Shown in pieces: positions 1 through 10,975 of a stretch of 64,000 nucleotides of DNA. The stretch is from positions 6,365,001 to 6,429,000 of the forward strand of contig NC_065577.1 of NCBI RefSeq assembly GCF_937616625.2, written 5' to 3'. The position numbers and the translations under genes are program-made. Numbering within the stretch: the stretch's first letter is position 1; each line of letters starts with the position of its first letter. The notes beneath the pieces were generated by a model. That model was not told where the DNA came from. It worked only from the letters and a program-made list of their open reading frames with translations, and ran no database searches. Source of the DNA: Mercurialis annua (lineage: Eukaryota > Streptophyta > Magnoliopsida > Malpighiales > Euphorbiaceae).

Positions 1-1257
1 CTGCTGCTCGGGGTTGGATCTTGCATCATCTAGATGTAAACAACGCTTTTTTACATTGAAATCTTGATGAGGAAATATACATGTCACTATCGCTTGGGCT
101 TTGGTGACAGGGGGAATCAATTAGTTTGTCTCCTTCACAAATCCTTATACGGGTTGAAGTAGACATCTAGACAATGGTTTGTGAAGTTTTCAGAAGCTAT
201 TTGTTCAATTGATTTTATACAATCCAAGGCAGACTATTCTCTCTTCACCAAGAAAGAAGACAAGTCTTTTATTGCCCTTTTGATTTATGTGGATGATATT
301 CTTATTACTGGCAATGATTCTTAAAACATAACTGATGTTAAGAATTTCCTACATAAATTTTTTTATCTCAAAGATCTAGAAAAGTTGAAATATTTTTTGG
401 GCATTGAAATTTCCACATCTAGAAAAGGCATTAATATATCTCAGCGAAAATATGCTTTGGAAATTATCAAAGATGCAGATTTGTTGGGTGATGCTCATGT
501 TGAGACTCCTATGGAGCGTAGTACAAAATTGTGTGAAAATAGTGAACCACTTCATGACCCAGCAAAATACAGAAGGCTTATTGGCGGGTTAATTTATCTC
601 ACAGTTTTAAGACCAGACATCACATATGCAGTTCATGTTTTAAGCAGAATTATGCATCAGCCTCGGAGAGAACATTGGGATGCAGCTTTGCGTGTTATGC
701 GCTACTTAAAAGGATCCCCTAGTCAAGGTCCTTTTTTTCCAGCAAGCAATGATTTTAAACTAAGGGCTTTTTGTGATTCGGATTGGGTAGGATGTCCTCT
801 CAGTAGAAGATCAACCACATGTTACTGCGTATTCTTGGGTCATTCTTTAATATCATGGGGTTAAAGCGGCAGAAAATAGGTTCTCTATCATTGGCAGAAG
901 CCGAGTACTGAGCAATGACGTGAGCAATGACGGGAGCGTGTTGTGAATTAACATGGTTGCGATGTCTACTTTCTTGGATATGGGAGTTTTTCAACAAGAA
1001 TCTGCTTTGTTATACTGTGACAATAAGGCTACATTACATATTGCTGCTAATCTTGTTTTCCATGAAAGGACTAGACATATTGAAATGGATTGTCATTTCA
1101 TAAGGGATAAGATTCAAGAAGGGATATTGAAACAAAATTTATAAAGTCAAAAACCAACTCGCAGATGTGTTAACTAAAATTTTGAGAAAGGATATGTTCA
1201 TACTAATGATTCGCAAGGTGAGAGTTCAAAATATTCACTCTCCAACTTGAGGGGGAG
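1..1257 (+). pseudogene. Ty1/copia pol remnant (reverse transcriptase to RNase H)
   Basis: This is the 3' part of a copia polyprotein, entering from outside the window. The sequence shows the reverse transcriptase motif LDEEIYM near 65-85, LYGLK near 145-160, the catalytic YVDD box at 286-297, the KYFLGIEIS block from 385, and the RNase H/tail block YCDNKATLHIA near 1015-1050, followed by ADVLTK near 1160. In-frame stops lie at 160-162, 322-324, 862-864 and 907-909, and the last part is in another frame, so it cannot make an active enzyme. It runs straight into a polypurine tract (1249-1257) and a 3' LTR. The stretch from 385 to 864 is still open but is only part of the enzyme. Confidence 0.93.
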
Positions 1258-1452
1258 TGTTAGAAAGTCAAAGATTATTTGTATTAAAAGAAATATATTG
1301 CTTCATTATTTAGGAGATTTGGGAGCTTGATTGTAGGATTAGATTACAGAGTTAAAATCTCTCTTGTCATTTATGTAATGTGTTGTATATAAACATCATC
1401 AATATACCATGTAAATCAGCTATTCAATACAATACTTGTGTACTTCTTTTCA
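1258..1452 (+). repeat. 3' LTR of the copia remnant
   Basis: It begins TGTTAGAAAG directly after the polypurine tract GAGGGGGAG and ends ..TTTTCA, so it has TG..CA ends. Its length is about 195 bp. A TATA-like TATATAA lies near 1386-1392. The 5' LTR is outside the window, so neither divergence nor the target duplication can be read. Confidence 0.75.
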
Positions 1453-1504
1453 ATATATAGGTAAGTTAATGATTTATATAAAATCAAATGGATGTAGTAA
1501 TGTT

Positions 1505-2095
1505 CACTATTAGAAAACAATCATTTAATGACGGATTTTTTCGTTGCAAAATGACCAAATTCTGTCGCTAAGCACGTTTATCGATATTTGGTCGCAAAAT
1601 TTTATAGTGACGGATTTTTAAAAAATTAAAATCATAAAATGAAATATTATTTAATCGGTAGCCTACTGTCATCCACCCACCCGCGATAGACCACACACTG
1701 TCACCCACCTGCAATTTTCGCAAGCTTTCCAACTTTCAAGTTGGTCATTCATACCTTCCATTGCTCCCACCTAAAATTCTTTAACCCAATAGTTCCCTCG
1801 CGCGTGATTCCATCTTAACCAACTCAAATTCTTGTTATATATCTATGTATATTATATTTAAATATAACTAAAAGGAATAAATATTTGCTCACGCAATTTA
1901 CTCCCGTATTATAAAATAATTATTTTTTCATATAATTATATTTTAAATAAATAATTTTTTAATCATAATTTTAAATAAAGAGTGAAATAAAATTGGCGGA
2001 ATTCATTCAGCCATTTCTAGCGAAGTGAATCTGTCACTAAATCTAATTTTAGCTACGGATTTAAAATCCGTCGCTAATTGATTGTTTTTTTAGTA
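1505..2095. mobile_element. CACTA-type non-autonomous element (MITE)
   Basis: The left end is CACTATTAGAAAACAATCA. The right end, reverse-complemented, is TACTAAAAAAACAATCA, and both continue into ..GACGGA. A 3-bp duplication GTT flanks it (1502-1504 and 2096-2098). CACTA ends with a 3-bp duplication are the hallmark of the En/Spm (CACTA) superfamily. The 591-bp interior is AT-rich, repeats the phrase GACGGATTTT near both ends, and has no coding potential. The first base of the right end is T instead of C. Confidence 0.75.
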
Positions 2096-2309
2096 GTTGT
2101 TACATAGTAATGTGGAGATAAATATTAACAAAATTTTATATACTAATTATTAATACAATGTATAAACCTCGAAAGTTATGGGAGAATAAAACCATTCATA
2201 TTCTAAAACTGTCATAGATTCTCTTAATTCCAAGCTGTAAGAAGCAACACCACACTACGGACCAGGCATCACATAATCAAATATAACCATAAAGTAATAT
2301 AAAGAACTT

Positions 2310-2622
2310 AGACTTAAGTGGCAATATGCACCCTAAACTTGTAAGCAATGGAAAATTAACACATAAATTAACTTGGTGGACAAATCAGTACACGAACTTG
2401 GTGATTATGGGCAATTTGCCCCATTTTGGCAATTTGCCCTTTTAATTTGTAAATTAATTGTATATTAAATCGGCAATTTGTCCTCCAAACTTGTAAGTTA
2501 ATTTGCCAAAATGGGCTAATTGCCCACAATCACCAAGTTCGTGTATTGATTTGCCAACAAAATTAATTTATGTCTAATTGCCCATTGCTTACAAGTTGAA
2601 GGGGCAAATTGCTACTTAAGTC
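2310..2622. mobile_element. Fold-back MULE-type MITE
   Basis: The two halves are inverted copies of each other. The left arm starts GACTTAAGTGGCAAT and the right arm, reverse-complemented, starts GACTTAAGTAGCAAT. The arms stay alignable for about 150 bp, including the phrase CACGAACTTGGTGATT. The flanks are AAAGAACTT (2301-2309) and AAAGAATTT (2623-2631), a 9-bp duplication with one mismatch. Arm length and duplication size point to a non-autonomous Mutator-like element. Confidence 0.7.
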
Positions 2623-2656
2623 AAAGAATTTGATGACTCATAACGAGTCACAAGTT

Positions 2657-3274
2657 TTTTTTCCCAATGATAGTTCTACTAATGAAGATAACAATAAAAG
2701 GATGAAAGTCATATAACAATGATATTTTTTTTCATATGATCTTTCAAAGTTGTAGCAACAAATAAAAGGCAACAAACGTGATACAGGCAAAGATTAAAAA
2801 AGTCTAATCATAGATCCCGCAAACTTGACACAAAGATTGATCGTCGAATGGGGATTTCGATCTTTTTTTTTTCCGATGAGCCGGAAAATCCGCTCGAACC
2901 GTTGAAGCGTTTTTTTCCAAACAATCAATCATCTTCATTTAGATCTATAAAGATAAAAGTCACAAACCTCTCTATTTTTATATCTACAAAGACATGACTT
3001 TGAAGAACGATCAAACACTAAAGATATTTTGTAAATCTAAAGATTAAAATAAAAGAGCTAGCAAAGACCTTAAGATTTATTCCAATATGATAAAATCATA
3101 AAAAACCCAACTCGAAATTAAATTTTTTGACAAAGATTTATTGAAATAGGAAATAGATCTATAATAATTAGTAGTTTGGGGTAAGTGAATGAAAATTTTT
3201 TTAGAGAGAATTGAGAGCACAAATATTAGAGAGAAGTTTCTTTTTATAATATATTTTGGTTAAGTGTCTTTATT
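2657..3274 (-). mobile_element. Poly(A) retroposon (LINE-like) with 12-bp target duplication
   Basis: A direct repeat GAGTCACAAGTT lies at 2645-2656 and again at 3275-3286. A T-run follows the left copy, which is the poly(A) tail of an element inserted in minus orientation. The body has no open frame. It resembles the 6241-6834 insertion in size, tail orientation and a short GC-richer patch in the middle. I cannot tell a truncated LINE from a SINE-like derivative. Confidence 0.65.
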
Positions 3275-3286
3275 GAGTCACAAGTT

Positions 3287-4159
3287 CAGAAATCGTATTA
3301 ATTTGTTGCTCAAATAAAACTAATAGTTTACTTTGTAGTTTTAAAAAAGTCCAGCCACAACCAATTACAAATGATTTGAGTATTGTTTTTAATTTTTAAA
3401 GATAATTATTTTGTTTATAATTTTTAAATTGGTTTAATTATTTAAAAATATTTGATATTTACGACTTCTTTTTTATTTAGGGCCTAGTCTATTAAGAACG
3501 TTAACTTTTGCCTAAATTCAATACGTTCATTTTAGTTTAATTTTTTTATGACCAAATTTAACTTTTTTATTAAAAATATTAATTGAAATTAGACTAAAAT
3601 TGATAAATTAACTTTTTGTCATAAATAAAAAAAATTAATAATTGACTACAAGTGAAAATATACTATTGAAATTTGGTCGAAATTGACATTCTTAAAGGAA
3701 TGAACCATAAAAAAAAAAGGTGATAAGAGCTTTTAAATTCACAAGAACTTAAAAGCACTTCTACATACAAGTCATTGTAACTTCAAGCTGAACTATATAC
3801 ATTGGCAAGTATAAGTTCTGTTTCTTTACAGCTTCAAAGGAACTCAAAACCATATCACAGAACCTATAAAATCATATAGCCATGGTGCAGCAGCAAAGCA
3901 TCAGAAATAGAAAATTAACAAAGATTATAACTATAGCTTCTCCACTCTGCATAAAACAAGCAACAATATTCACTAAATTTGCTCAACAACAATCATATAA
4001 CTATACACAAAACTTTATTTTATTCTTTAGGAAGAACAAACAAAGAATATATATAAAAAAAGAAGGCAAAATACTACATATAAACCATCTTTAAGCTCTT
4101 TAATTCATCTACTTACTATATAATCGTACACCGCATTCCAATCTATTATATCTCAAGAT
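3287..4159. other. 3' flank of the PB1 gene, no feature seen
   Basis: This AT-rich stretch lies downstream of the minus-strand PB1 gene. The part next to 4159 is probably its 3' UTR. I see no second gene, and the plus-strand open frame near 3882 has no recognisable composition or motif. Confidence 0.5.
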
Positions 4160-5717
4160 CTACTCGAGAAGCTTACTCTTAGGACTTGAAGGAAGACTAT
4201 CCAATCTCTCAATCGTTCTACACCCGTAATTACTAGACTGCTCGTGTTTATTAATGAATCCACCTCCAAAGTTATTATTATGTCCACCCGAGCTCCAATT
4301 ACTATGTATATTCGAGCTTCCTGCACCGCTATGCACATTAGAGTGGTATTGATTTGAAGGACCAAAACCTGCCCTCCCAAACTCGGGCCGTCCCATCGAC
4401 AAAGACGGGGATAGTCTATGATTTTCATGATGCGGCCTAGATGAAGATTGGTAGCTATGTTGGTGGTGGTGTTGGTGGTGTTGATGATGAGGGTGATGCG
4501 GCGGGTGGTAATGGTGATTGCTATGATTACTAGTTTGATGGTGTGGTGCGTTAAGGCTGTAGAGACTCGGAGAGCTATGCACTTTATGCATAGGAAATCT
4601 GCTATGGTGATAGAATGTGGGTTCATGAGGCAGAGCAGTATCCATAGTGTTGGCATCAGGGGAATTAGCTCTCGGAGAAGACGAAGCCGAAAGGCTAAAG
4701 GAAGGGCGATTGGCTATGATCGGAGGAGGTTGTCGAAAACTGGAAACTGAACGAACTGTATTGTTGATTGCATCGATGTAACGCTGTTCTGCATGAGGAT
4801 CGATTTGGTTGTCGAGTACAACAGGAACGGAAGGGAATAGAAAAGCTCGAAGCTTTGCAGTTCCTCCGCTTTCGTAATTACGATCATATTCATCCATCAT
4901 GTGCTTCAGATCCTCATCGGTTCTTACAGATACTAAAACATCAAGCTCTTCGGGTATTACCTGGTACTTGAGGATCATATCCCCTTCGAATTCAGATTTA
5001 AGCTTCTTCATTAACTCTGTACATTACAAGCAGTAACCCAACAAAGCCAAATTCAGGAATGTCTCAGCATTTTGTTTAGAACATATTGATAACATAAAGT
5101 TTCAACTTCTCAAAAGTATACTTATTAAACAATTATTTTTAACCATTTTTCGATCACTGAATTCAAAGTTAATTTCATATACATTGATATTATATTTTAT
5201 CAATTTAAATTCTATACAAGTGTTTCTAATTTAACCTATTTAACACTTCAATAACCAAACAAATAAAAAAAATTGATATTTGATACTATATTATAAAATT
5301 TAAAACCTCAATTATTTTTAAAATAAAAATTCAACCATTATTGATACAAATTTTCCAGGTAAATCTAAAGATGAAGGCAAATTCGTAATTATCATCAGTT
5401 TATCAATAACACGAAGAAATTTCTAAATTGTCGCTAAAAATATCTCTAAAGTCTAAACAAAAATGAATTTATAAAGCTTATGTATAGAGCTGACCTGAGA
5501 AATTAATATCTCTAGGAACGCCGATGACACGTGTCTCTCCGCCAACATATTTAAGGTGACCATCGGCCATTCTGGGCATAATTTTCCCGCCATAACTACA
5601 CAAAAATTTCATTCTATTCTTTGGCGACGAACCACCCGATGAATTTCCGACCTCCTCTCCACCACCGCCTCCGACAACCGCGGTACCACCACATGCAGCG
5701 GCAGCTTCATTGGACAT
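4160..5717 (-). CDS. PB1-domain (octicosapeptide/Phox/Bem1p) protein, two exons
   Basis: Exon 1 is 5717-5495 and exon 2 is 5016-4160. The intron 5494-5017 has GT..AG ends and joins in phase as FS-E-LMKKL, giving 359 residues. The start is the ATG at 5717; an upstream in-frame extension has no ATG. Residues 1-33 are Gly/Ala-rich. The PB1 domain spans about 36-135, with the basic-face lysine in RMKFLCSYGGK, the YVGGETR strand and the acidic OPCA-like segment TDEDLKHMMDEYD. The rest is low complexity (Ser, Pro, Asn) with a run of His/Gln near residues 205-240. PB1 domains mediate head-to-tail protein interaction. Plant proteins of this PB1-plus-disordered-tail type are mostly uncharacterised, so a signalling scaffold role is inference. 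Retroposons lie on both flanks but the reading frame looks intact. Confidence 0.93.
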
Positions 5718-6222
5718 ATTATCACCTGTTTCCCACCAATTCACCCGCTTTTTCAAGCCCTAAACGCACCAAAATCAAATCCCATTCAATTAAACATTCA
5801 AATGAATTAGAAAACAAATCTGCATTTATCAAGAACACGAACACGTACGTGTACGCATATAATTCTGATATTGACAAAATAAAAAAATAAAAATAATTTT
5901 TTTTCCTTAGATAACTTAAAGAACCAGAAGAACAAGGAAGAAGATGGAACAAAAATTGGGTTGGCAACGACTATTTTTGATTATTTTTGTAATAATTTTG
6001 AATTTCTGCGGCTATATTGATAAAACTAAAAGGATATAAAATGCGAAAAATAAGGTCGGTATCGGCAAAAGAGAATATGATAAAAAAAATTCGATGAATA
6101 ATTATAATTAGAATTTTTATGGTAATACTCCGAATTCTGCGCTGGCCACACAAAGTTTTTATTTTATTTTGGATTTGAAAATTTTCTGTTTGTTACTTTT
6201 CTTTTATTTTCTCTGCAATTTC
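5718..6222. other. Upstream region of the PB1 gene
   Basis: This should hold the 5' UTR and promoter of the minus-strand PB1 gene. It is AT-rich and I could not assign a TATA box with confidence. The 18-bp duplication that ends at 6240 marks where a retroposon landed about 0.5 kb upstream of the start codon. Confidence 0.4.
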
Positions 6223-6240
6223 TGGCCACTTTATCTTTTT

Positions 6241-6834
6241 TTTTTTTTGATAATAATAATAATATTTCATTAATAGGTAAATAAACATACAACTTGATCT
6301 AAATGTAAGCTAAACAATACATTCAAGAAGTACATAGAGAGTAGGACATCAGTAAAATAGCAGAAATTTATATCTAAATTCTTCAAACGCGTTGACGGAG
6401 CTCTTTGGATGTGCAACTCGGCGATCCGCCCGCTCCACTCGGTGATTATTTTAAACCACAAATCGACTCTTTGGTCTTTGTATGAGTCCGATTGATAGAA
6501 TAATAGAAATAAAAATTCTCTTGATAATACTTTAGATCTACACCCCAAGATAATTTCCATGAAGGAAATAAGAAAATCCACAAAGGGTAAAAATAACTCC
6601 ACAAAGGAAGACAAAAACTCCATAAAGGAAGAGAAGAAGCACAAAATAAAACTAAAATCTAAAATTATTGAAAGCAAACACTACAATAGAAGAGATTTGA
6701 GAGTGAGGGAGGTGATTTTAGACCAAAAAATGGCCAAAATCACCTCCCTTGAAGATATGCGGCTAGGGTTTTTAAAATGACCCTAGATTTTCACCTCCCC
6801 TATCTCTTTCATGATATGGACATAATAGAAGCTT
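6241..6834 (-). mobile_element. Poly(A) LINE-like retroposon with 18-bp target duplication
   Basis: The direct repeat TGGCCACTTTATCTTTTT occurs at 6223-6240 and 6835-6852. The element follows the left copy with a T-run, then a GATAATAATAATAATATT tail, so it is a minus-strand insertion with a 3' poly(A). Near its 5' end (right side) is a perfect 14-bp inverted repeat AGGGAGGTGATTTT / AAAATCACCTCCCT (6706-6719 and 6736-6749). The same structure recurs at about 14455-14496. There is no reverse transcriptase, so this is a deleted derivative. Confidence 0.8.
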
Positions 6835-6852
6835 TGGCCACTTTATCTTTTT

Positions 6853-7348
6853 GAAATATTATGAGAATAAATGTTTCAATTAATTTAACAATTATTTTCA
6901 AACTGCCTTGTTTCTAAAAGATAAATATGAAAATTTAAATCATGAATTACTAATCATTTCGATTTCATAAAATATTTATAAAAATAAATTTTTTTATTTA
7001 GAACCATAAATACAATAATAAATATACGATAAATATATTATAAATCTACTATAATTCACTATAAAAATATCAACAGAAAATTAAAAAATACACAAGAAAA
7101 GATATTTTTAAAATTAAAAATATAATTTGCAACATAAAAAAAGTAGGCAATGTACTTATTTTAAAAATAAATATCGGTAATTAAAGTTTAAAAAATAATG
7201 GCTCGATGAATTTTTCCTTTATTTGTGTACTTTTCAATTTTAGTTTTCATTTGAATATAATTCACTTTAATTAATAAAATTTAACTAATAAAATTTAACA
7301 GATTGAAAAAGTAAATTAATATAAAAGTGTTTCAATATTAACTATTAA
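6853..7348. other. AT-rich intergenic DNA, nothing seen
   Basis: The stretch between two retroposons has no open frame, inverted repeat or recognisable motif. Confidence 0.4.
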
Positions 7349-7360
7349 TTGCGTATATAG

Positions 7361-7530
7361 TCTTGGAGCTTTGGTCTGATTGGAAAAACTTTTAAGACAT
7401 CCTTCTGAGGTCTTGGGTTCGATCCAGGCTTCAGCAGCCAGTGGACCGATTTAAAAAAATGTATATAACCATAATTAACTCCTGCTAACTCTCGCTAATA
7501 AATAAAGTAGGTCTATCTTTAATAAAAAAA
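7361..7530 (+). mobile_element. tRNA-derived SINE
   Basis: A tRNA-like RNA polymerase III promoter is visible: an A-box-like TGGTCTGATTGG at about 7372-7383 and a perfect B box GGTTCGATCC at 7416-7425. A tRNA-unrelated body follows, ending in an A-rich tail TCTTTAATAAAAAAA. The flanks TTGCGTATATAG (7349-7360) and TTGAGTGTATAG (7531-7542) match at 10 of 12 positions and form the target duplication. The cloverleaf is not preserved, so this is not a functional tRNA gene. Confidence 0.85.
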
Positions 7531-7542
7531 TTGAGTGTATAG

Positions 7543-10500
7543 ATTTAGGAAATTTTTCTATTTACATGTGATTTTATTTATCAAATGACTAATATATTTT
7601 TCAAATAATTTGTTTGAAGTTTTATTCTAATTATTGAATATAATATTATATTATATTTTAGGTCTAAATTTTATCCTACAACTTGTCCGTGTAATTGCTA
7701 TAGTTTTAAATTAATATAAATTTTTATATTGAATTTAAAAACAAAATCTTAGATCGAGTCGTCATTACAACGCGGAATTCTAGTATAAATATACGTAAAG
7801 ATCTCATTTTAGATTTCTATTTGTTGATTCATTGGTTTAATTTTGGAGATTTAGTGTTACGTACCCGGAACCGTATATAGCTTAATAAGTTAATAACAAG
7901 AGTAAATTATTCTGCCTATATATTTTATAATATATAATTTTTTCTATCCTATATGAAAATCAAATGAGATAGTTTGAGTTATTTCCGTTAATAATGTCAA
8001 AATATTAAGTTAAATAAAAATATTTTAATTGTTAACATATCTAAATAAATATTAGAAATTTAGTGAGTTAGCTTTTGATTTTTAATGTTTATTAGAATTT
8101 TGATTTTTTTAAAGTAATTTTTTAGTTTTAAATTTCGTCAATTTGAAATGTAAGTAAAGTAAAAATTAAAAATTTATTAAACTCAAAAATAAAAGAAATC
8201 AAATTTACATAAACAAAATTTATTATTTTAAAGAATTACAAATGTTATAAATTTTCATTTTTGTTAAAATATATTTGATGAGCAAATCGAGAAAGAAAAG
8301 GATAATTATGTAACCAAATATACACAAATAGTGGTCACATAACTTACGTCAATGGCTGAGTACAAACTTGCCATCTGTCTCAGTAAATTTTGCTCTTTTG
8401 GCGGAATCCAATATAAAACATACCAATTCTGTAGTGGACCCCACAGATAGCGTGGCTGAATCTGCGAGTCTCTTCTGCCCATGTGAGTGGAGCCCACAAG
8501 TTTCCCCATTTTTATACACGTGGCAAGAAAGGGAATGGGTAAAAACTCACAGGTGGGACCCATGCTTAGCAGGTGCACCGAGAAACGGCAGAGTATTTCA
8601 AAATTAACAAATAAAAATTATCGGGATTAATTTCCAGCTTACTTTATTTTTTAGCTGATTTTCATTTTATGAATATTACTTTTAAATTTAGGAGTTTATT
8701 TATATTTTCAAAATAATGAAGCTCTTAAGTTTTTCTTCACAAAAGCTTGATTATATTAAAATAAAAGTAAAGTACATTAACATAAACTAAATTCAAAAAG
8801 TTATTTAATAAAATTATAAGAAAAGCATTTAATGGAAAACATAAAAAATAAAAATCCATACATTATTTATGCTTGTAGACAAAATTTCAACTTGTTTTGC
8901 TTGTTAATATATTTCAATTATATTATAAAATTGTAAATTTTTAATAAGTTTAAAGTTAAAATTTTAGATAATTGTCAAAATACAAATAAACCTAAAATCT
9001 ACACCATATTTAAATTTAAAGTTTGAACAATTTTAAAAAAATCTTAAGCAATTTTAAAATCCACATGCATAGATTTAAACTTATTTAAATATATATCTCA
9101 ATTTTAAAAAAAAATTATTTTTATGTTTTTAATTACATATTTTGAGTATATCTATATTTTTATGAGAAAACTACAAAACTATACAAAAAGCGGGTTTTTA
9201 TTACAAAAATATATACTAACCATAAAAATTACAGCAACACATATATTCTCTGACACTTTATACTCAATATCAGCCCGTTCAATGGCTGCCACGTCGCGTA
9301 ACAACATTATTTACACGGAGAGAGACGACATGTGGTGCGCCCCACAAACACACAAGCCAATTGATATGTGCCACATATATATAAACACACAACACACTAA
9401 AAACAAATAAAAAAAGTCAAAAATATGTCAGAATGGGTCAAAAATGCGTCTGACACGCACGTTAAAAAAGCGTTACAATCACACGCCAGTTTGTCAAAAA
9501 TATTCAAACATGTACGTATCTGATATGTAACAGATATGTTTAAAGACATATTTAATTATTATTTTCTCATATTTCTAAATCAAAAATAAAGAAATAAATA
9601 TATTATTAATATATATTATTTATGTGTTTTTAAGGTGAATGTATAACATATTTTAAATTAAAAAATATATGTATCACGTTCTTTAATTAAAATTCATGCA
9701 TCAAATAATATCAATAATATGTTGATATGTTACTATTTACTATAAATTGAAGCATAAAAATTAATAATTTTAGATAAAAATCATTTAGTTTTTTTAACTC
9801 AACTTTTATCAATATAAACATCTTTAAATACATATGATGCACACACACACAAAAAGAACTAATAATAATATTTATTCCCTTCATCAAATTTATCGCTATT
9901 GATAAAAATAATATTAGAAAACACAACTCTGACATATTAGATACATTTCAAAAACGTTAAATACACTATTAAACCATCAATTATACAAAACAAAAATAAA
10001 AAACAGAAGAAGAAAAATATCATCAAATAGTAACATGCCAAGAGATATTACATAATGCATATAAAATATGCAAATTATACATTTTTTATACACTATTTAT
10101 GCACAATACATCTCAAAATACACAAACAATATATATTAAATATAGTTTTAATAATACATCTGCGATAGATAAACATATACATATTAAATATAATTTTAAT
10201 AATACATCTATTTTAATATAAACATTATAAGTTATAGATTGTATATCAAATATGTATCTGCAATGTATCATAACTTAATACTTATTTCTTAAAAAAACGT
10301 TTAAAATTTAAAAAAAATCAGTTTGCAACGTATCATAACAGGGGATGTTTTACGAATGGTCTCATTTCCTAACACTCTCTTGAGCGTAATAACAAGTTGA
10401 TTTGGTATTGAAAGCATTACATTGCCAACCTGCTTTATTAGATGGGTATATATGACCCATTATTAATCAAAATATATAAAATTAACATGAAAAGATAATA

Positions 10501-10659
10501 AAATATAAAATAATAAATCTTATATATAAAATAAAAATATATGTAATTTACATACATAAAAATTAAATTTTTAAAACAACTTATATTATATCAAAAGATG
10601 TCTGTTAAATGTTTTATCAATGTATAAATTATGTATCAAGGAAGTATATATCATTTATT
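7543..10659. other. Long AT-rich intergenic stretch with one GC-richer island
   Basis: No gene can be supported. The interval 8340-8600 is clearly less AT-rich than its surroundings and contains a G-box CACGTG (8517-8522) within ACACGTGGCA. Short open frames exist there on both strands but neither shows a domain. From about 9500 onward the sequence becomes dense in TGTATC/GATACA words, described as a finding. A (CA)n tract lies near 9840-9852. Confidence 0.4.
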
Positions 10660-10668
10660 ATATTGAAT

Positions 10669-10966
10669 AGACCAAATGACCAAAGAAGGTCAAACCTTTT
10701 ATAAAATTTTCACAAAAGTCTAAACTTTTCAATTTTATCCAATTTGTCCTGAAATACATGATTTCGTTTCAATTTTGTCCAATTATGTAATTTTGCTCAT
10801 GTGCCGCTGATGTGGCCTGCCACACATCAGCGCCATATAAGTAAAATTGTGTTGTTGGACAAAACTGAAACAAAATCACACGTTTCAGTACAAATTGGAT
10901 AAAAATTGAAGGTTTGAATTTTTGTGATACTTTCATGAAAGGCTTGGACTTTTTTGATCATTTGGC
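10669..10966. mobile_element. Fold-back MULE-type MITE
   Basis: This is a 298-bp inverted repeat. The left arm starts AGACCAAATGACCAAAGAAG and the right arm, reverse-complemented, starts GCCAAATGATCAAAAAAG. The centre is GC-richer with CTGATGTGG / CCACACATCAG. The flanks ATATTGAAT (10660-10668) and ATATTAAAT (10967-10975) form a 9-bp duplication with one mismatch. There is no coding capacity. Confidence 0.78.
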
Positions 10967-10975
10967 ATATTAAAT

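Noticed and set aside
3882..4094. Plus-strand 70-codon frame downstream of the PB1 gene
   Set aside because: No motif, simple Lys/Ile/Gln composition, and it overlaps the likely 3' UTR of the minus-strand gene.
5478..5756. Start of the PB1 protein at 5756
   Set aside because: That position is TTG, not ATG; the first ATG in frame is at 5717.
7361..7430. Functional tRNA gene
   Set aside because: A and B boxes are present but the arms do not form a cloverleaf, and the unit has a tail and target duplication, so it is a SINE.
8306..8607. Overlapping open frames on both strands in the GC-richer island
   Set aside because: Neither has a recognisable domain or splice context, and overlapping frames of similar size are expected in less AT-rich DNA.
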